NCBI RefSeq assembly: GCF_002160895.1
Contig: NZ_NFLL01000011.1
Coordinates: 1 to 64,000, forward strand
Reading direction: 5' to 3'
Source of the DNA: Faecalibacterium sp. An122
GTDB lineage: Bacteria > Bacillota > Clostridia > Oscillospirales > Ruminococcaceae
Length of the DNA stretch: 64,000 bases
In this document: one piece after another, positions 8,436 to 17,288 of the stretch
How the letters are laid out: each line of letters opens with the position of its first letter
How positions within the stretch are numbered: position 1 is the first letter of the stretch
The notes under the pieces: model-generated
The model's input: the letters and a program-made list of their open reading frames with translations, nothing else
The model's database searches: none
Told to the model about the DNA's origin: nothing
Made by a program: the position numbers and the translations under genes

Positions 8436-9869
8436 TCACCCCATCTCCATTCCCAGCGCCTGTTTCTGCTTTTCCATCGCTTTCAGTTCATCCGCATCAT
8501 TCTTAACAGAGACCTTGGCGCAGGAGAGGGCCAGTTCCAGCCACGCACTGGCGATCTCCCGTTTCTCCGCCTCACCGCGCACGCCCGGAGCACCGCTCTT
8601 AGCCAGCGCGGTTTGGAGCTGGGCAGAGATCTCCTCCGTCCGGTTCCGGATGGCCATCCGATTCTGATGGGGCAGGATGTGGCTTTGCAGATACTGACTT
8701 CCCTGGGTGGGCGTCAGGGCAGTCCCCAGCTGGCGGCATTCCCGCAGGGTCACCAGCAGAGACAGGGCGGCCATCTCCTCCATGCAGTCCATGGCCGTTT
8801 CCAGTTTCTTTTCTTTCAGGCATTTGCGGTAACATTGAAACAGGTGCGGCACCTGCTGCATCGCCCCGTCCGGCTTCAAATCCATGCATTTCACCGCGAT
8901 GCGGGCGCAGACAAGCTCCGCCGCCTGGAGTTGAGGATGCTGCTCCGCGGGCTGGGCAGGCAGGCCGTGGAGGGCCTTCAGATCCTCGTCCCAGTCCTTG
9001 TATTCCGGCCGCTGCACGGAGACCCGCGTGTGTCCGTGCTCCCGCAGGAGATCCGTGAGACGGCCCGTGGCCTCGATCCCCGCGGCATCGTGATCCAGGC
9101 AGAGCACGACTCTCTGGATCCTGGGATCTTTCTCCAGCATCCAGAGCATGGCCTGCTCCGAAGTGCCGCAGAGGGCTACATAGCTGTGTTCCCGCCAAGC
9201 CTCCGGATAGAGGGTCAGGAAGGCCAGCAGGTCAATGGGTGCCTCGAACACATAGAGTCGGCCGCTGTTTCCGAACCAGTGAAAACTGCACCGGGGATCG
9301 CCGCCCTCCACATTCCTGCGGAAGCTGTTTCCCTGGGTGTAGAGGCCCCGCTTATGGGCGTGGCGGGCAGCGCCGTATTCGTCACTCCCAACGAATACGG
9401 CGTTGTGATATTCCTTCGTCCCATCCCTGGACTTCTCACAGCTTTCGTAGATCATTCCGCGTTTTGTGAAGACGTCAAGGACGTCCCGGTCAATGAACCT
9501 CTGCTGGAGCAGGTAGGCATAGAGCCACCGCATAGTCGGGCTGGCCGGTGGGAGGGAGAACTCCTTCGGTTTCTCCGGCTCAGACGGCTCCACCTGGGGA
9601 TATGCGATCCCCTCGCCGTCCAGCAGGCGCTTCACCGCCTCCTGGTAAGTCAAGCCGTAATACGTTTGGACAAAGGAAATCGCGTGGCCTCCCTCTTTCG
9701 ACTCATGATCGTACCACTCGTTGCCCCGCACGGTGATGCTGTGGTCTGAGGCCATGCGCTTGTCCTGGCCAGAGGGGATGAGTTTCTCTCCCTGACGGCG
9801 CAGGAACTCCACCAGATTCACATTGTTGGCTCGGAGCTTTTGCTCCTCCGTAAAAGGGATATAGGGCAT
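8436..9869 (-). CDS. DUF3991/TOPRIM-domain protein (primase-like)
   Basis: 477 residues. The N-terminal part resembles the DnaG-type DNA-binding fold without zinc cysteines (SDHSITVRGNEWYDHESKEG). The DUF3991 region is at about 130-200. The TOPRIM core has the acidic LYVFEAPIDLLAF near 225 and the VVLCLDHDAAG DxD motif near 275. Proteins of this kind are encoded beside MobP relaxases in Firmicutes ICEs and may prime the transferred strand or act as nucleases. The helical C-terminus is of unknown role. It ends ALGMEMG, a loose version of the tail seen on other element proteins. Confidence 0.85.
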   Translation of the reverse strand: MPYIPFTEEQKLRANNVNLVEFLRRQGEKLIPSGQDKRMASDHSITVRGNEWYDHESKEGGHAISFVQTYYGLTYQEAVKRLLDGEGIAYPQVEPSEPEKPKEFSLPPASPTMRWLYAYLLQQRFIDRDVLDVFTKRGMIYESCEKSRDGTKEYHNAVFVGSDEYGAARHAHKRGLYTQGNSFRRNVEGGDPRCSFHWFGNSGRLYVFEAPIDLLAFLTLYPEAWREHSYVALCGTSEQAMLWMLEKDPRIQRVVLCLDHDAAGIEATGRLTDLLREHGHTRVSVQRPEYKDWDEDLKALHGLPAQPAEQHPQLQAAELVCARIAVKCMDLKPDGAMQQVPHLFQCYRKCLKEKKLETAMDCMEEMAALSLLVTLRECRQLGTALTPTQGSQYLQSHILPHQNRMAIRNRTEEISAQLQTALAKSGAPGVRGEAEKREIASAWLELALSCAKVSVKNDADELKAMEKQKQALGMEMG

Positions 9870-9883
9870 TTCACACCTCCTGG

Positions 9884-9917
9884 TAAAAAGCCGGGGGGCC
9901 GCGTCCTGCGGCCCCCG
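9884..9917 (-). terminator. Hairpin terminator inside the processing operon
   Basis: On the minus strand GGGGGCCGC-AGGAC-GCGGCCCCC is followed by CGGCTTTTT. It lies between the small basic gene and the TOPRIM gene, just before the latter's AGGAGGTGTGAA ribosome site, so it may attenuate transcription into the TOPRIM-VirD4 genes. Confidence 0.6.
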
Positions 9918-9926
9918 AATGAGAGA

Positions 9927-10064
9927 TCATCTTCGACGCTGCCGGGTCTTCCGGTGATAGGGGACCTGCCGCACGGTGGCGCATCTCCGCCACGATTCAA
10001 GGCGGCGTGCAGACCGGCCCGCTTTGCTGGGAGCTGTAGCTGTGCTGTTATATTTTTTCTTCAC
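9927..10064 (-). CDS. Small Arg/Lys-rich protein, 45 aa
   Basis: A GTG start at 10064 lies 7 bases after GGAGG; the overlapping ATG is followed at once by a stop, so GTG must be used. The product begins VKKKYNSTATAPSKAGRSAR and ends YHRKTRQRRR. It has roughly one basic residue in three and no acidic cluster, suggesting nucleic-acid binding. The gene starts 13 bases after the relaxase stop codon and is followed by the hairpin terminator at 9884. Co-production with the relaxase suggests a relaxosome or packaging role; that is inference. Confidence 0.55.
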   Translation of the reverse strand: MKKKYNSTATAPSKAGRSARRLESWRRCATVRQVPYHRKTRQRRR

Positions 10065-10077
10065 ATTAAAACCTCCG

Positions 10078-12006
10078 TTACATCGTGATGGTCGGTTCTT
10101 CATGATCGTCGGGCTTATGCCCCATAGCGATCTTCTTTTCCCGGATCTTCCGCCAGAGCTTTTTGTCCACGGTCAGCCTCAAACCTCTGGGGTGGGAAGG
10201 CTGGCTCTGCTCCCGGAAGATGCCGGCCAGGTGGTGGAGCAGCCGGGCGGCTGACTGCACAACGGGAAAAAGATCCCGGTGATCCATACGCTCCACAAAA
10301 TACTGGGCGTACTGATCTCCCTGCTCCGCTGCTTTCTGGAACCACTGCCAGGCGGCCTTCCGATCCTCTGGAACATCCTTTCCCAGCAGGAAGAGCTTTC
10401 CAAGGGCATACTGGGCATATCGGCTTCCCTGCTCCGCGGACGCGGTCAGCCAGCGGACGGCCCCGTCTGCATCCTTGGGAACCTCATCTCCCTGGAGGAG
10501 CAATTTCCCAAGGCGATATTGAGCGTGCTGATCTCCACCCAGGGCCGCACGTTCCAGCCATCGGACAGCGGCGGCGGGATCGTGGGGCAGTGTTGTCCCC
10601 GAGAGATACAACCTTCCCAACGTAAAAGCGGCGGAGCAACTTCCATGCTCCGCCGCCTTGGTCAGCAGCTCCACCGCCTGGGCCGTCTGTTCCGGCGGTG
10701 CTTTCGAATCTTCGAGGATGGCCCTCGCACGCCGGTATATCTGCTCCCATGAGTTGTGCGGTTCTCCGCTGTCATTAGAACGTTCATCCCAAACGGACTC
10801 TGGCCCCGGCTGGGGGCCGTCTGCTCCTTTCTGTTCTGGTAGTGTGTCCTCTGCCTGATCCTCCGGATGGAACACTTGCCGCAGTTCTCCCAGCCGTATC
10901 GCCTCCTGAATGACCATGTTTTTGATCCGCTTGAATTCCTTCTGCCGGGAGAGGGGCAGGCGTTCCGGCAGATCGTTTTTGTAGGTGCGCAGCACCTCCT
11001 CCCGCATCTCATACCACAGGTCGTAGGCTTTGGCCACACGGGGATCCCTGGCCAGCTCGTCCACGATCTCGTCCACCACGGCCTTCAGCGGCGCTTTCAG
11101 ATAGCCGTATTGCTTTTTCCCGGAGAGGAACTGCAGGCGATCCGCCAGATGGGTCATAAGCTCCTCGATACGTGGATTGTCAACCGTTCCCTCCTCCATG
11201 CGGAGGAGCAGCTCCCGCATCACCTCTTGGGCGTCCCGGTTCAGCGTATCCCGCCGCTGGGTCTGCTGCTGATAAAGTTCGGTCAGGTCGTTCTGGAAGA
11301 TTTCTTTGGCCAGACCGGACTTGATGTCCGCGATCCCCTGCTTGGTGAGGTAGCCGGACGTTCCATCCGCGCTGTAGCAGACCATATGGACGTGAGGATG
11401 GTGGGACTCGTCGTGGAAGGCGGCATACCAGCGGAACTGATCCCAGGGGATCTTCATGGCCTGGGCAATCTCCATGGCGTATCCGGTGAGCAGGCTTTTC
11501 CACCGCTCCGCGTCGTCGTAGCCCAGCCGGGAGGCGTCCTCCCGGCGAAGAGAAATGATTGGGAGCCACACATTGCCGGGGTGGTGTGCGATCTCCTCCG
11601 CCACCTTGGACAGGGGCGGTGCCTCATCCGAGCCGGTGAAAAGGGCATGGGAGCCCGTGCGCTGGGCGCGGGGACGGCTGGCGATGTAACTGATGTAGTT
11701 TTCTTTTTTCGCCGCCGCATCGTAGTTGTCCTCCAGCGCCCGTGTGATGAAGTCTGCGGCGTTGCCCCGAGTGGGTGCGGCGGCGTAGTCCTCGTACTCG
11801 AAGGTTCCACGGCTGAGAGGAAAATCCCGGAGGAGCTGCTCCACCATCTGCTGCTGTTTTTTTGTAGCGGGCAGTTGGGCTTTGTCAGCGGCGATTCGCT
11901 GAGCGCCCTCCCGAGTCGCCATGTATCGGACATAGTTGCTCAGATGGGCGGCAACTTTTTTCGAGCCGCCCCGAATGTAGGGACACTTGAAAATCAGGCG
12001 GGGCAA
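10078..12006 (-). CDS. MobP-type relaxase with C-terminal Sel1 repeats
   Basis: TTG start at 12006 with GGGAGGCGATGATCC upstream, giving PRLIFKCPYIRGG, the usual N-terminus of Firmicutes MobP3-like relaxases. The metal-binding three-histidine motif is HDESHHPHVH at 198-207. Candidate nicking tyrosines lie in NYVRYM (25, 28) and NYISYI (104, 107). About four Sel1 tetratricopeptide-like repeats occupy residues 440-580 (for example AAFTLGRLYLSG and AQYALGKLFLLG). It nicks oriT and pilots the strand through the channel. The preceding gene is a RHH accessory protein, and the TOPRIM and VirD4 genes follow. Confidence 0.9.
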   Translation of the reverse strand: MPRLIFKCPYIRGGSKKVAAHLSNYVRYMATREGAQRIAADKAQLPATKKQQQMVEQLLRDFPLSRGTFEYEDYAAAPTRGNAADFITRALEDNYDAAAKKENYISYIASRPRAQRTGSHALFTGSDEAPPLSKVAEEIAHHPGNVWLPIISLRREDASRLGYDDAERWKSLLTGYAMEIAQAMKIPWDQFRWYAAFHDESHHPHVHMVCYSADGTSGYLTKQGIADIKSGLAKEIFQNDLTELYQQQTQRRDTLNRDAQEVMRELLLRMEEGTVDNPRIEELMTHLADRLQFLSGKKQYGYLKAPLKAVVDEIVDELARDPRVAKAYDLWYEMREEVLRTYKNDLPERLPLSRQKEFKRIKNMVIQEAIRLGELRQVFHPEDQAEDTLPEQKGADGPQPGPESVWDERSNDSGEPHNSWEQIYRRARAILEDSKAPPEQTAQAVELLTKAAEHGSCSAAFTLGRLYLSGTTLPHDPAAAVRWLERAALGGDQHAQYRLGKLLLQGDEVPKDADGAVRWLTASAEQGSRYAQYALGKLFLLGKDVPEDRKAAWQWFQKAAEQGDQYAQYFVERMDHRDLFPVVQSAARLLHHLAGIFREQSQPSHPRGLRLTVDKKLWRKIREKKIAMGHKPDDHEEPTITM

Positions 12007-12020
12007 GGATCATCGCCTCC

Positions 12021-12437
12021 CTATGGGGTTTCTCGGCCGCCCTTCTGATACTCCCAGGCGTCCTCGAAGGAGATCCTGCCTCGGGTCTCCTTGACCTCGC
12101 GGACGCACCTCCCCCGGAGTTCCCGGAGATCCTCGTCCGTGAGCTCCATGCCTGCCGCCAGGATATTCATCATCATATCCATCTCCACCGCCAGTTTGAA
12201 CAGCAGGCGGCAGATCCGATCCTCACTGGCTTTCACGGTAGCGCGGATAGCGGAGAGCAGTACAGGCGGCAGGGCGGAGAAGGTATCCTGGGCGGTCAGG
12301 TGCTCGCAGTAGAACTGGAGCGCCTTTTCCACGAATTCATTTTGACTTCTGCAATTGGAGAGGGGCATAGCCGCGGTGATCTTCTGTTCCGTCTCCGGTG
12401 AGATCCGGGTGTGGATTCGTGTCTTTTCTTCTGTCAT
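12021..12437 (-). CDS. Relaxosome accessory protein (ribbon-helix-helix, MobC-like)
   Basis: Start at ATG 12437 after GGAGGTTTGACT; a longer frame to 12680 is not used. The 138-residue product opens with a ribbon-helix-helix, TRIHTRISPETEQKITAAMP then CRSQNEFVEKALQFYCEHL, followed by a helical domain. The position immediately upstream of the relaxase, with the 527-base intergenic region on its other side, is that of a MobC/plasmid mobilization protein that binds oriT. Confidence 0.75.
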   Translation of the reverse strand: MTEEKTRIHTRISPETEQKITAAMPLSNCRSQNEFVEKALQFYCEHLTAQDTFSALPPVLLSAIRATVKASEDRICRLLFKLAVEMDMMMNILAAGMELTDEDLRELRGRCVREVKETRGRISFEDAWEYQKGGRETP

Positions 12438-12964
12438 AGTCAAACCTCCAAAAATCTCGATTTCAGGGTAAAGGAGCCACATCTGAGCCAGCCAAAACGC
12501 CGGAACAACGGTGGATTCCGGCTGGATTGGAGCCGGAACAGGAGCCTTCTCCCCAAAAGAGGAGCCACGTCGTATTTTGAAAACGTGCTGAAAAGTGGTG
12601 GCCTTTGCTTGAAAACCGTATCCCCGGCCCGCATTGCGGGACGGTGTGAAAGGCGGTGGAGCCACCGCTTTATCCCGCACTTTTTTCGTCCCCCCGGTTC
12701 ACGTCGTTGTAGGCTCCATATCTCCCACTTCGCCGCAGGCGGCAAAGCTCGTTCCTTCCGCCGCACCGTCTCTCCACCCCTGAGCACTTCGCTGGGTCAG
12801 AGGGCGGTTTTGCGAAACAGCGGGCGCACGGCCTCAACACGCCTCTGCAGAGGGCGGGGAGGGGGACGGATGCCACCCCGCCATCAAAAGGGCGACACGG
12901 GGCGGCACAGGGGCAACAACGGGGAGAAACGCAGGAGCCGCCCATCGAGGGCGACTCCCACCAG
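12438..12964. other. Candidate oriT region (527-bp intergenic)
   Basis: The longest gap in the processing block lies directly upstream of the accessory protein and relaxase, where oriT is usually found in this class of ICE. It is GC-rich with several inverted repeats: GCCGC-AG-GCGGC near 12,730; GGCGGGG paired with CCCCGCC near 12,855-12,885; and CCCCGCC paired again with GGGGCGG near 12,905. No nic consensus can be proven by eye. Reading frames across it are Cys/Arg-rich and lack ribosome sites, so I treat it as non-coding. Confidence 0.4.
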
Positions 12965-14404
12965 CTACATCTGAGGCCCCTGTTCCATGGACGACTCCTC
13001 TGAGCACAGCTCCTGTCGGTAGTTATCCAGGGACATCCCGGCCTGCGATTGGCAGTAGCCCTCCATCTTCTCCCGGAGCTGTTCCCGATCCGAGGCGGTC
13101 AAGGGATAGGAAAACTCGAACTCGTTCCCGTCACCGCAGACAAGCACGACGGTCAGTGACTGCTCCGGCCCGCCCGTCTCCAGGTCATAGTTGGCGTAGA
13201 CGTTGAGCCAGTCGCCATTGGAATCTGAGGTCACATTGGTCCCAAACACTGCGTCCGGGTCGAAGGTGACCGGCAGGTAGAAGGACAGCGTTCCGTCGTA
13301 CTCGGAGATGTCGCCTTCGAAGGAGACCTGCCGCAGATCCAACCGCTGGCTCCCGCCATCCAGCTTGGGCGGCGTCCCGGCCTCCTGCCGATACCGTTCC
13401 GCATAGAGATCGTTCAGCGTTTTCCTGTACTGTTTCTGGCAATGTTCCTCCAGCTCGGTCCTCAAAAGTTCCCGCTCCGACGGAGAAAGAACGTAGGTGA
13501 AAGACTTCTCCCATGCGCCGTCTTTTCGGTGCAGCGTGAGATCCAAGTGATCCCGCACCTCCTGCCGGGCCACGTCGTAGCTGACGTAGATGTCGAGCCA
13601 GCTGCCGGTCTTGGCGCATTTTACCTCTGGACCGAACACCTCCATCTGCACCATGTCGCTGGAGCAGTCCACCTGAAAATCCAGCAGCCGCCCCATACGG
13701 TTGGCTGGCTCTGTGAACAGAAGGTCTCCCGGCTGGAGGTCCCGCAGAGCCTTCAGAGGGACGCCGAGATCCCGGTCAGTCAGCTCTTTTCCCTCCAGCC
13801 GGGACACAAATTTCCGCCAACGCTCCTCCTGAGAGCTGTGCTCCTTGCGGAACGCTTGGTAGGCAGCGGCGCTCACATCCTGGAACCGATAGCTTTTCCA
13901 GCCGTCCAGAATGTGAACGGCTGAGAACACTTTTTTGTCAAAGTCCAGCTCGAATACGCCGGCGACACGCCCTGTGTTCTCCAGCCGTTCCTGTGTCAGC
14001 TCATTAAACCGCTCCAGAGAAATGTCATAACCTCCATAGATTTTTCGGGCAAAGGCGTCGGTGCCACCATCTCCCTCCTGCAGGCACTTACGCAGGAGCC
14101 GGGCCACATCCAGAAACTCTTTCGGATATTCGGTTGCCAGACAGCGGCTTTTCCCTCCATCCCATAGGCGGAATACAGAGAAAACTTTCCGTGCCTCGGC
14201 CTCTCGCAGCTCCTCCTGCCGCTCCTGTTTGATGCAGGACTCGATCTCCCGAACTTGGTCTGCTGGCACCATCTCCCGGTACAAATCTACCAGGTAGTCC
14301 TGCAGATACTTTTCGATGTTGGTGCCCTGCTCCTCCAGAGCCGCTTCCAGTGCATCCCAGCGGCGTTCGTCCAGCCACACCTCGGCAGAGTAGGAATTGC
14401 CCAT
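12965..14404 (-). CDS. Hypothetical element protein, 479 aa
   Basis: ATG at 14402-14404 overlaps the upstream stop as TGATG, with AGGAGGTGGAGTG upstream. The N-terminus (YSAEVWLDERRWDALEAALE) looks like the small upstream protein, with a helix followed by KYLQDYLVDLYREMVPADQV. Two related beta-rich segments (SFTYVLSPSERELLRTELEE and EFSYPLTASDREQLREKMEG) show an internal duplication over residues 250-470. I do not recognise the family. It ends MEQGPQM, matching the P-x-M tail of other element proteins. It probably belongs to the relaxosome-proximal operon. Confidence 0.7.
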   Translation of the reverse strand: MGNSYSAEVWLDERRWDALEAALEEQGTNIEKYLQDYLVDLYREMVPADQVREIESCIKQERQEELREAEARKVFSVFRLWDGGKSRCLATEYPKEFLDVARLLRKCLQEGDGGTDAFARKIYGGYDISLERFNELTQERLENTGRVAGVFELDFDKKVFSAVHILDGWKSYRFQDVSAAAYQAFRKEHSSQEERWRKFVSRLEGKELTDRDLGVPLKALRDLQPGDLLFTEPANRMGRLLDFQVDCSSDMVQMEVFGPEVKCAKTGSWLDIYVSYDVARQEVRDHLDLTLHRKDGAWEKSFTYVLSPSERELLRTELEEHCQKQYRKTLNDLYAERYRQEAGTPPKLDGGSQRLDLRQVSFEGDISEYDGTLSFYLPVTFDPDAVFGTNVTSDSNGDWLNVYANYDLETGGPEQSLTVVLVCGDGNEFEFSYPLTASDREQLREKMEGYCQSQAGMSLDNYRQELCSEESSMEQGPQM

Positions 14405-14655
14405 CACTCCACCTCCTCTGCCTGAATCGGCTCAGTCGTGCGGGCGGGTTTGCCAGACTTGGGACGGGCTGGCTCCTCGGAACTCTCCCGGCTTTCGATG
14501 TACTCCCTGGTCTGGGAAGGCACATATTTTTTATAGAGCCGCGCCATAAAATCATCCAACTCCGCCTCCAGAGAGGTGCCGCTCTTGCCCATGTAGAACT
14601 GGATCGCTCTGAGTTTTTCCTGTTCAACAGCTACTGAGATCGTTGCTTTTTTCAT
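14404..14655 (-). CDS. Small RHH-like protein (DUF6103 type)
   Basis: 83 residues from ATG 14655, preceded by CAGGAGGATGACAAA. It begins KKATISVAVEQEKLRAIQFY and continues with EAELDDFMARLYKKYVPSQTREYIESR, a pattern I associate with DUF6103 proteins of Firmicutes ICEs. The strand plus two helices suggest a DNA-binding ribbon-helix-helix. It is translationally coupled to the larger downstream gene, which shares the same LYxxxVP core, so the two may interact. Confidence 0.65.
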   Translation of the reverse strand: MKKATISVAVEQEKLRAIQFYMGKSGTSLEAELDDFMARLYKKYVPSQTREYIESRESSEEPARPKSGKPARTTEPIQAEEVE

Positions 14656-14659
14656 TTTG

Positions 14660-15742
14660 TCATCCTCCTGACGTTGGTAAATAATATCTTGGATTTGTCC
14701 GCTCCCCGTTGACACGCACCTCGAAGTGGAGGTGGGGACCTGTGGATCGTCCGGTGGAGCCAGACAGAGAAATGATGTCTCCGGCCTCTACCGTCTGGCC
14801 CACCTGGGCCAGCAGTTGGGAGTTGTGGCCATACAAGGTGGAGAGGCCATTCCCGTGATCGATCATCACATAGTAGCCGTAGCTGCTATTGTACTGGGAC
14901 ACAGTGACGGTGCCGGGCAGTGCGGCCCGGATGGGCGTGCCCGTAGGCACAGCCAGATCCATGCCGGTGTGTCCCCGGGTCTCGCCAGTAAACGGGTCAC
15001 TGCGGTATCCAAACTCCGAGGTCACTACCGACTCCCAGCCAGCTCCGATAGGAGAACAGAACCCGTCCACCCCAATAAACGGCACGTCCGCTCCTGGAAA
15101 CCAGCCGCCGCTGGATCCGCCGGGGGAGCCGTAGACGATTAGGTTGTAGATGTTGTCAGCGTTTGCCTGGTGGCTTGGAGTGACCTCGACTCCCATGGCA
15201 TCGCGGATTCTCTCGTAGACTTGTGACAGGTCCTCTATCAGATGCGGGATCTGATAGGTTTCCTCGACTTCCACCTCGTTGCCCTCTTGGTCTGTGTCAA
15301 TGACCGTCCGAATCCCCTCGGTGTAGGTCACAAAGCAGTCCACAAAAGATTGCAGTCCCACCTCGTCCGGCTGCTGGGCGCCGAAATACAGAACATAAAA
15401 AATGGCCTTGACCCGATTTGCGTCAAGGCTATTGTCATCTTCCAGCTGGGCGTTGATCTCATCCACCATGCTGTCCAGCGTGCTGAAACTCTCCCGCATC
15501 TCCAGCACATACTGCCGGTACTCCGGGGTGACTTCACTGGAGATGATCCCGCCGTGGAAGCACAGCTCCACGGTGGAAACATTCTGCTGGGAGGTGGCGG
15601 AGAAGATAGAACAAATCAGGGCGATGATCACGATAATGGGAGACAGAATGGCCACCAGCACCCAGCCGATCTTCTTCCGAGTGCTCTCGTCTGTCAGAGC
15701 AAGAATGGCCGCTTTGATCGCGGCCACGGCAGCGGTGCTCAT
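14660..15742 (-). CDS. M23-family cell-wall hydrolase of the conjugation apparatus
   Basis: The start at ATG 15742 overlaps the upstream TGA (ATGA). One membrane helix (about 27-47) is followed by a coiled region. The C-terminal lysostaphin-type M23 domain has HTGMDLAVPTGTPI (zinc His and Asp) and the HLHFEV motif of the second site. In Tn1549-like ICEs this enzyme opens the peptidoglycan for the secretion channel (VirB1 role). The central 70-200 segment is the extracytoplasmic assembly part. All canonical zinc ligands appear present. Confidence 0.88.
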   Translation of the reverse strand: MSTAAVAAIKAAILALTDESTRKKIGWVLVAILSPIIVIIALICSIFSATSQQNVSTVELCFHGGIISSEVTPEYRQYVLEMRESFSTLDSMVDEINAQLEDDNSLDANRVKAIFYVLYFGAQQPDEVGLQSFVDCFVTYTEGIRTVIDTDQEGNEVEVEETYQIPHLIEDLSQVYERIRDAMGVEVTPSHQANADNIYNLIVYGSPGGSSGGWFPGADVPFIGVDGFCSPIGAGWESVVTSEFGYRSDPFTGETRGHTGMDLAVPTGTPIRAALPGTVTVSQYNSSYGYYVMIDHGNGLSTLYGHNSQLLAQVGQTVEAGDIISLSGSTGRSTGPHLHFEVRVNGERTNPRYYLPTSGG

Positions 15743-17133
15743 AGGTGCATGTCCCCCATGGAGGGGCCGTCTTGCTGGGGGCCGCTTTGCTGTTTCTCCC
15801 AGTATGAGGTCAGTTCCTCCATGGCCTCCATGTATCCCTCGCTTCTGCGCTGTTTCACAGCCCATATCTGATACCGCTCCAGGTCGATTCCTCGATCCAG
15901 CAGGAGCTTTCCAATATCGACCGCTCCGTTATTGAGGCAGGCATAGAGGGCGGTGTAGTTGTCCGGGGCCACCGGCATTCCATGCTCCAGGAGCCGCTCT
16001 GCCATCCAATTCTGGTGCTGTCCCGTAAGGGTGTGGAGGACGTCTGCCGCGTAGTCTCCCGGCTGGATGCCCTTGTCCACCAGTGTCACCGCGGTTTGAA
16101 AGTCCAGGCTGGCCGCGGCCTGGCGGAGCAGGATCGGGGGCGCGGCGGCGATCTGCCCGGGAGAACATTGGTCGATCAGGTCTTTGGCGACACTCTTTCG
16201 GTCGTTAGCATAGGCGTGCAATATGACTTCGCCGGTAAGCGACGGGTATGGCTCAGAGAGGTGGCTTTCCGCCTCCTCTACCATCGTCCGCACGCGCCAG
16301 CTGTCCCCCGTCTCCACCGCCCGCTTGCAAGCGGTCAGGTACGCCTCCGGGGAAAACTGCTCCATTGCCGACAGAAGCGCCCGGACCATGTTTCCCCCTG
16401 TTCTTCCGGGGCGCCCCGCCGCCTCGATCAGCAGGTCGTCCGCCCGGTCCGGTACTCTGGGATAGAGCGAAGAGAACGCCTCAAATTCTCCGTCGCGGAT
16501 CGCCAGCACCGCTTTGTCATAGTCGCTGAGGCGGAGGGGGCGCTGGCCCACCTCGTCCATATAGGCGGTGATGCTCCCGGTCATGCGGCGCAGGAGCTGC
16601 TCCGTCTGAGACATGGCCTGCTCCTGCCGCTCCCGCTGTTCCACCAGCGCGTTGATAAAGGTACGCTGCTCAGCGGGATTTAAGTGCAGGATCATGTCCT
16701 CCGGCTCCGGCTGTTCGCCCCAACGAAGGTACCGGGCGTAGGTCCCCCTGTCCCCATGGAATGCCTTGGTGATGGCGGAGGCAATGAGGTACATCCGGTC
16801 CAGGTCGGAACCGCTTTCGCCCAAGGTCTTCCCAGTGGCAAAGCTCTTGATCACGGGATCGCCGTCCTGGTACCATTTCAAGTAGAGGTCCGTGTAGATC
16901 CCCTCGCTGCCGCCGTAATCGGTGGTGCAGAAGATATCCGCGTCTTTGGGGATCTCCCGGCCGTTTTCCCACTCACGATTCAGGAGGAAATATTCATCCG
17001 GCAGGTACCCCATGTTCTCCAGCCGATACTTCAGCTCCTCGAAAACCTCCTGCGCGGTGCGCTGGCCGGCATACACCTTCCTCCGAGGATCGTCCGGGGA
17101 GGGCTCCCAGCGTTCTAATTCGATTGGTTTCAT
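15739..17133 (-). CDS. Ankyrin-like repeat element protein with P-x-M tail
   Basis: Start at ATG 17133 (AAAGGAGCGCGAA upstream) gives MKPIELERWEPSPDDPRR. Residues 1-150 form an unrecognised globular domain. Residues 200-440 are helical repeats ending with CLNNGAVDIGKLLLDRGIDL, which resemble ankyrin or related solenoid repeats. It ends QDGPSMGDMHL, one of the clearest copies of the tail shared by element proteins. It is coupled to the M23 hydrolase downstream. Repeat solenoids usually mediate protein contacts; the function is unknown. Confidence 0.7.
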   Translation of the reverse strand: MKPIELERWEPSPDDPRRKVYAGQRTAQEVFEELKYRLENMGYLPDEYFLLNREWENGREIPKDADIFCTTDYGGSEGIYTDLYLKWYQDGDPVIKSFATGKTLGESGSDLDRMYLIASAITKAFHGDRGTYARYLRWGEQPEPEDMILHLNPAEQRTFINALVEQRERQEQAMSQTEQLLRRMTGSITAYMDEVGQRPLRLSDYDKAVLAIRDGEFEAFSSLYPRVPDRADDLLIEAAGRPGRTGGNMVRALLSAMEQFSPEAYLTACKRAVETGDSWRVRTMVEEAESHLSEPYPSLTGEVILHAYANDRKSVAKDLIDQCSPGQIAAAPPILLRQAAASLDFQTAVTLVDKGIQPGDYAADVLHTLTGQHQNWMAERLLEHGMPVAPDNYTALYACLNNGAVDIGKLLLDRGIDLERYQIWAVKQRRSEGYMEAMEELTSYWEKQQSGPQQDGPSMGDMHL

Positions 17134-17225
17134 TTCGCGCTCCTTTCGTTTCCTGTATCCATCCGCGCTCCCGAAGGTGCTGTGCAGCCGAAGAAGAGTG
17201 CGGATAACAATTCGACAAAAGCCGA

Positions 17226-17254
17226 TTGACAAGCTATAATCTGTCATTTATCAT
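17226..17254 (+). promoter_or_regulatory. Strong sigma-A promoter for the 65-aa gene
   Basis: TTGACA at 17226-17231, a 17-base spacer and TATCAT at 17249-17254. The gene's start codon lies about 35 bases downstream, after GAAAGGATG. Confidence 0.7.
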
Positions 17255-17288
17255 AGTTACATCATAATTTTGAAAGGATGTGCCCTGA

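Noticed and set aside
12440-12945. Small minus- and plus-strand frames in the oriT candidate region
   Set aside because: Cys/Arg-rich with no ribosome site, and overlapping several hairpins; more likely non-coding.
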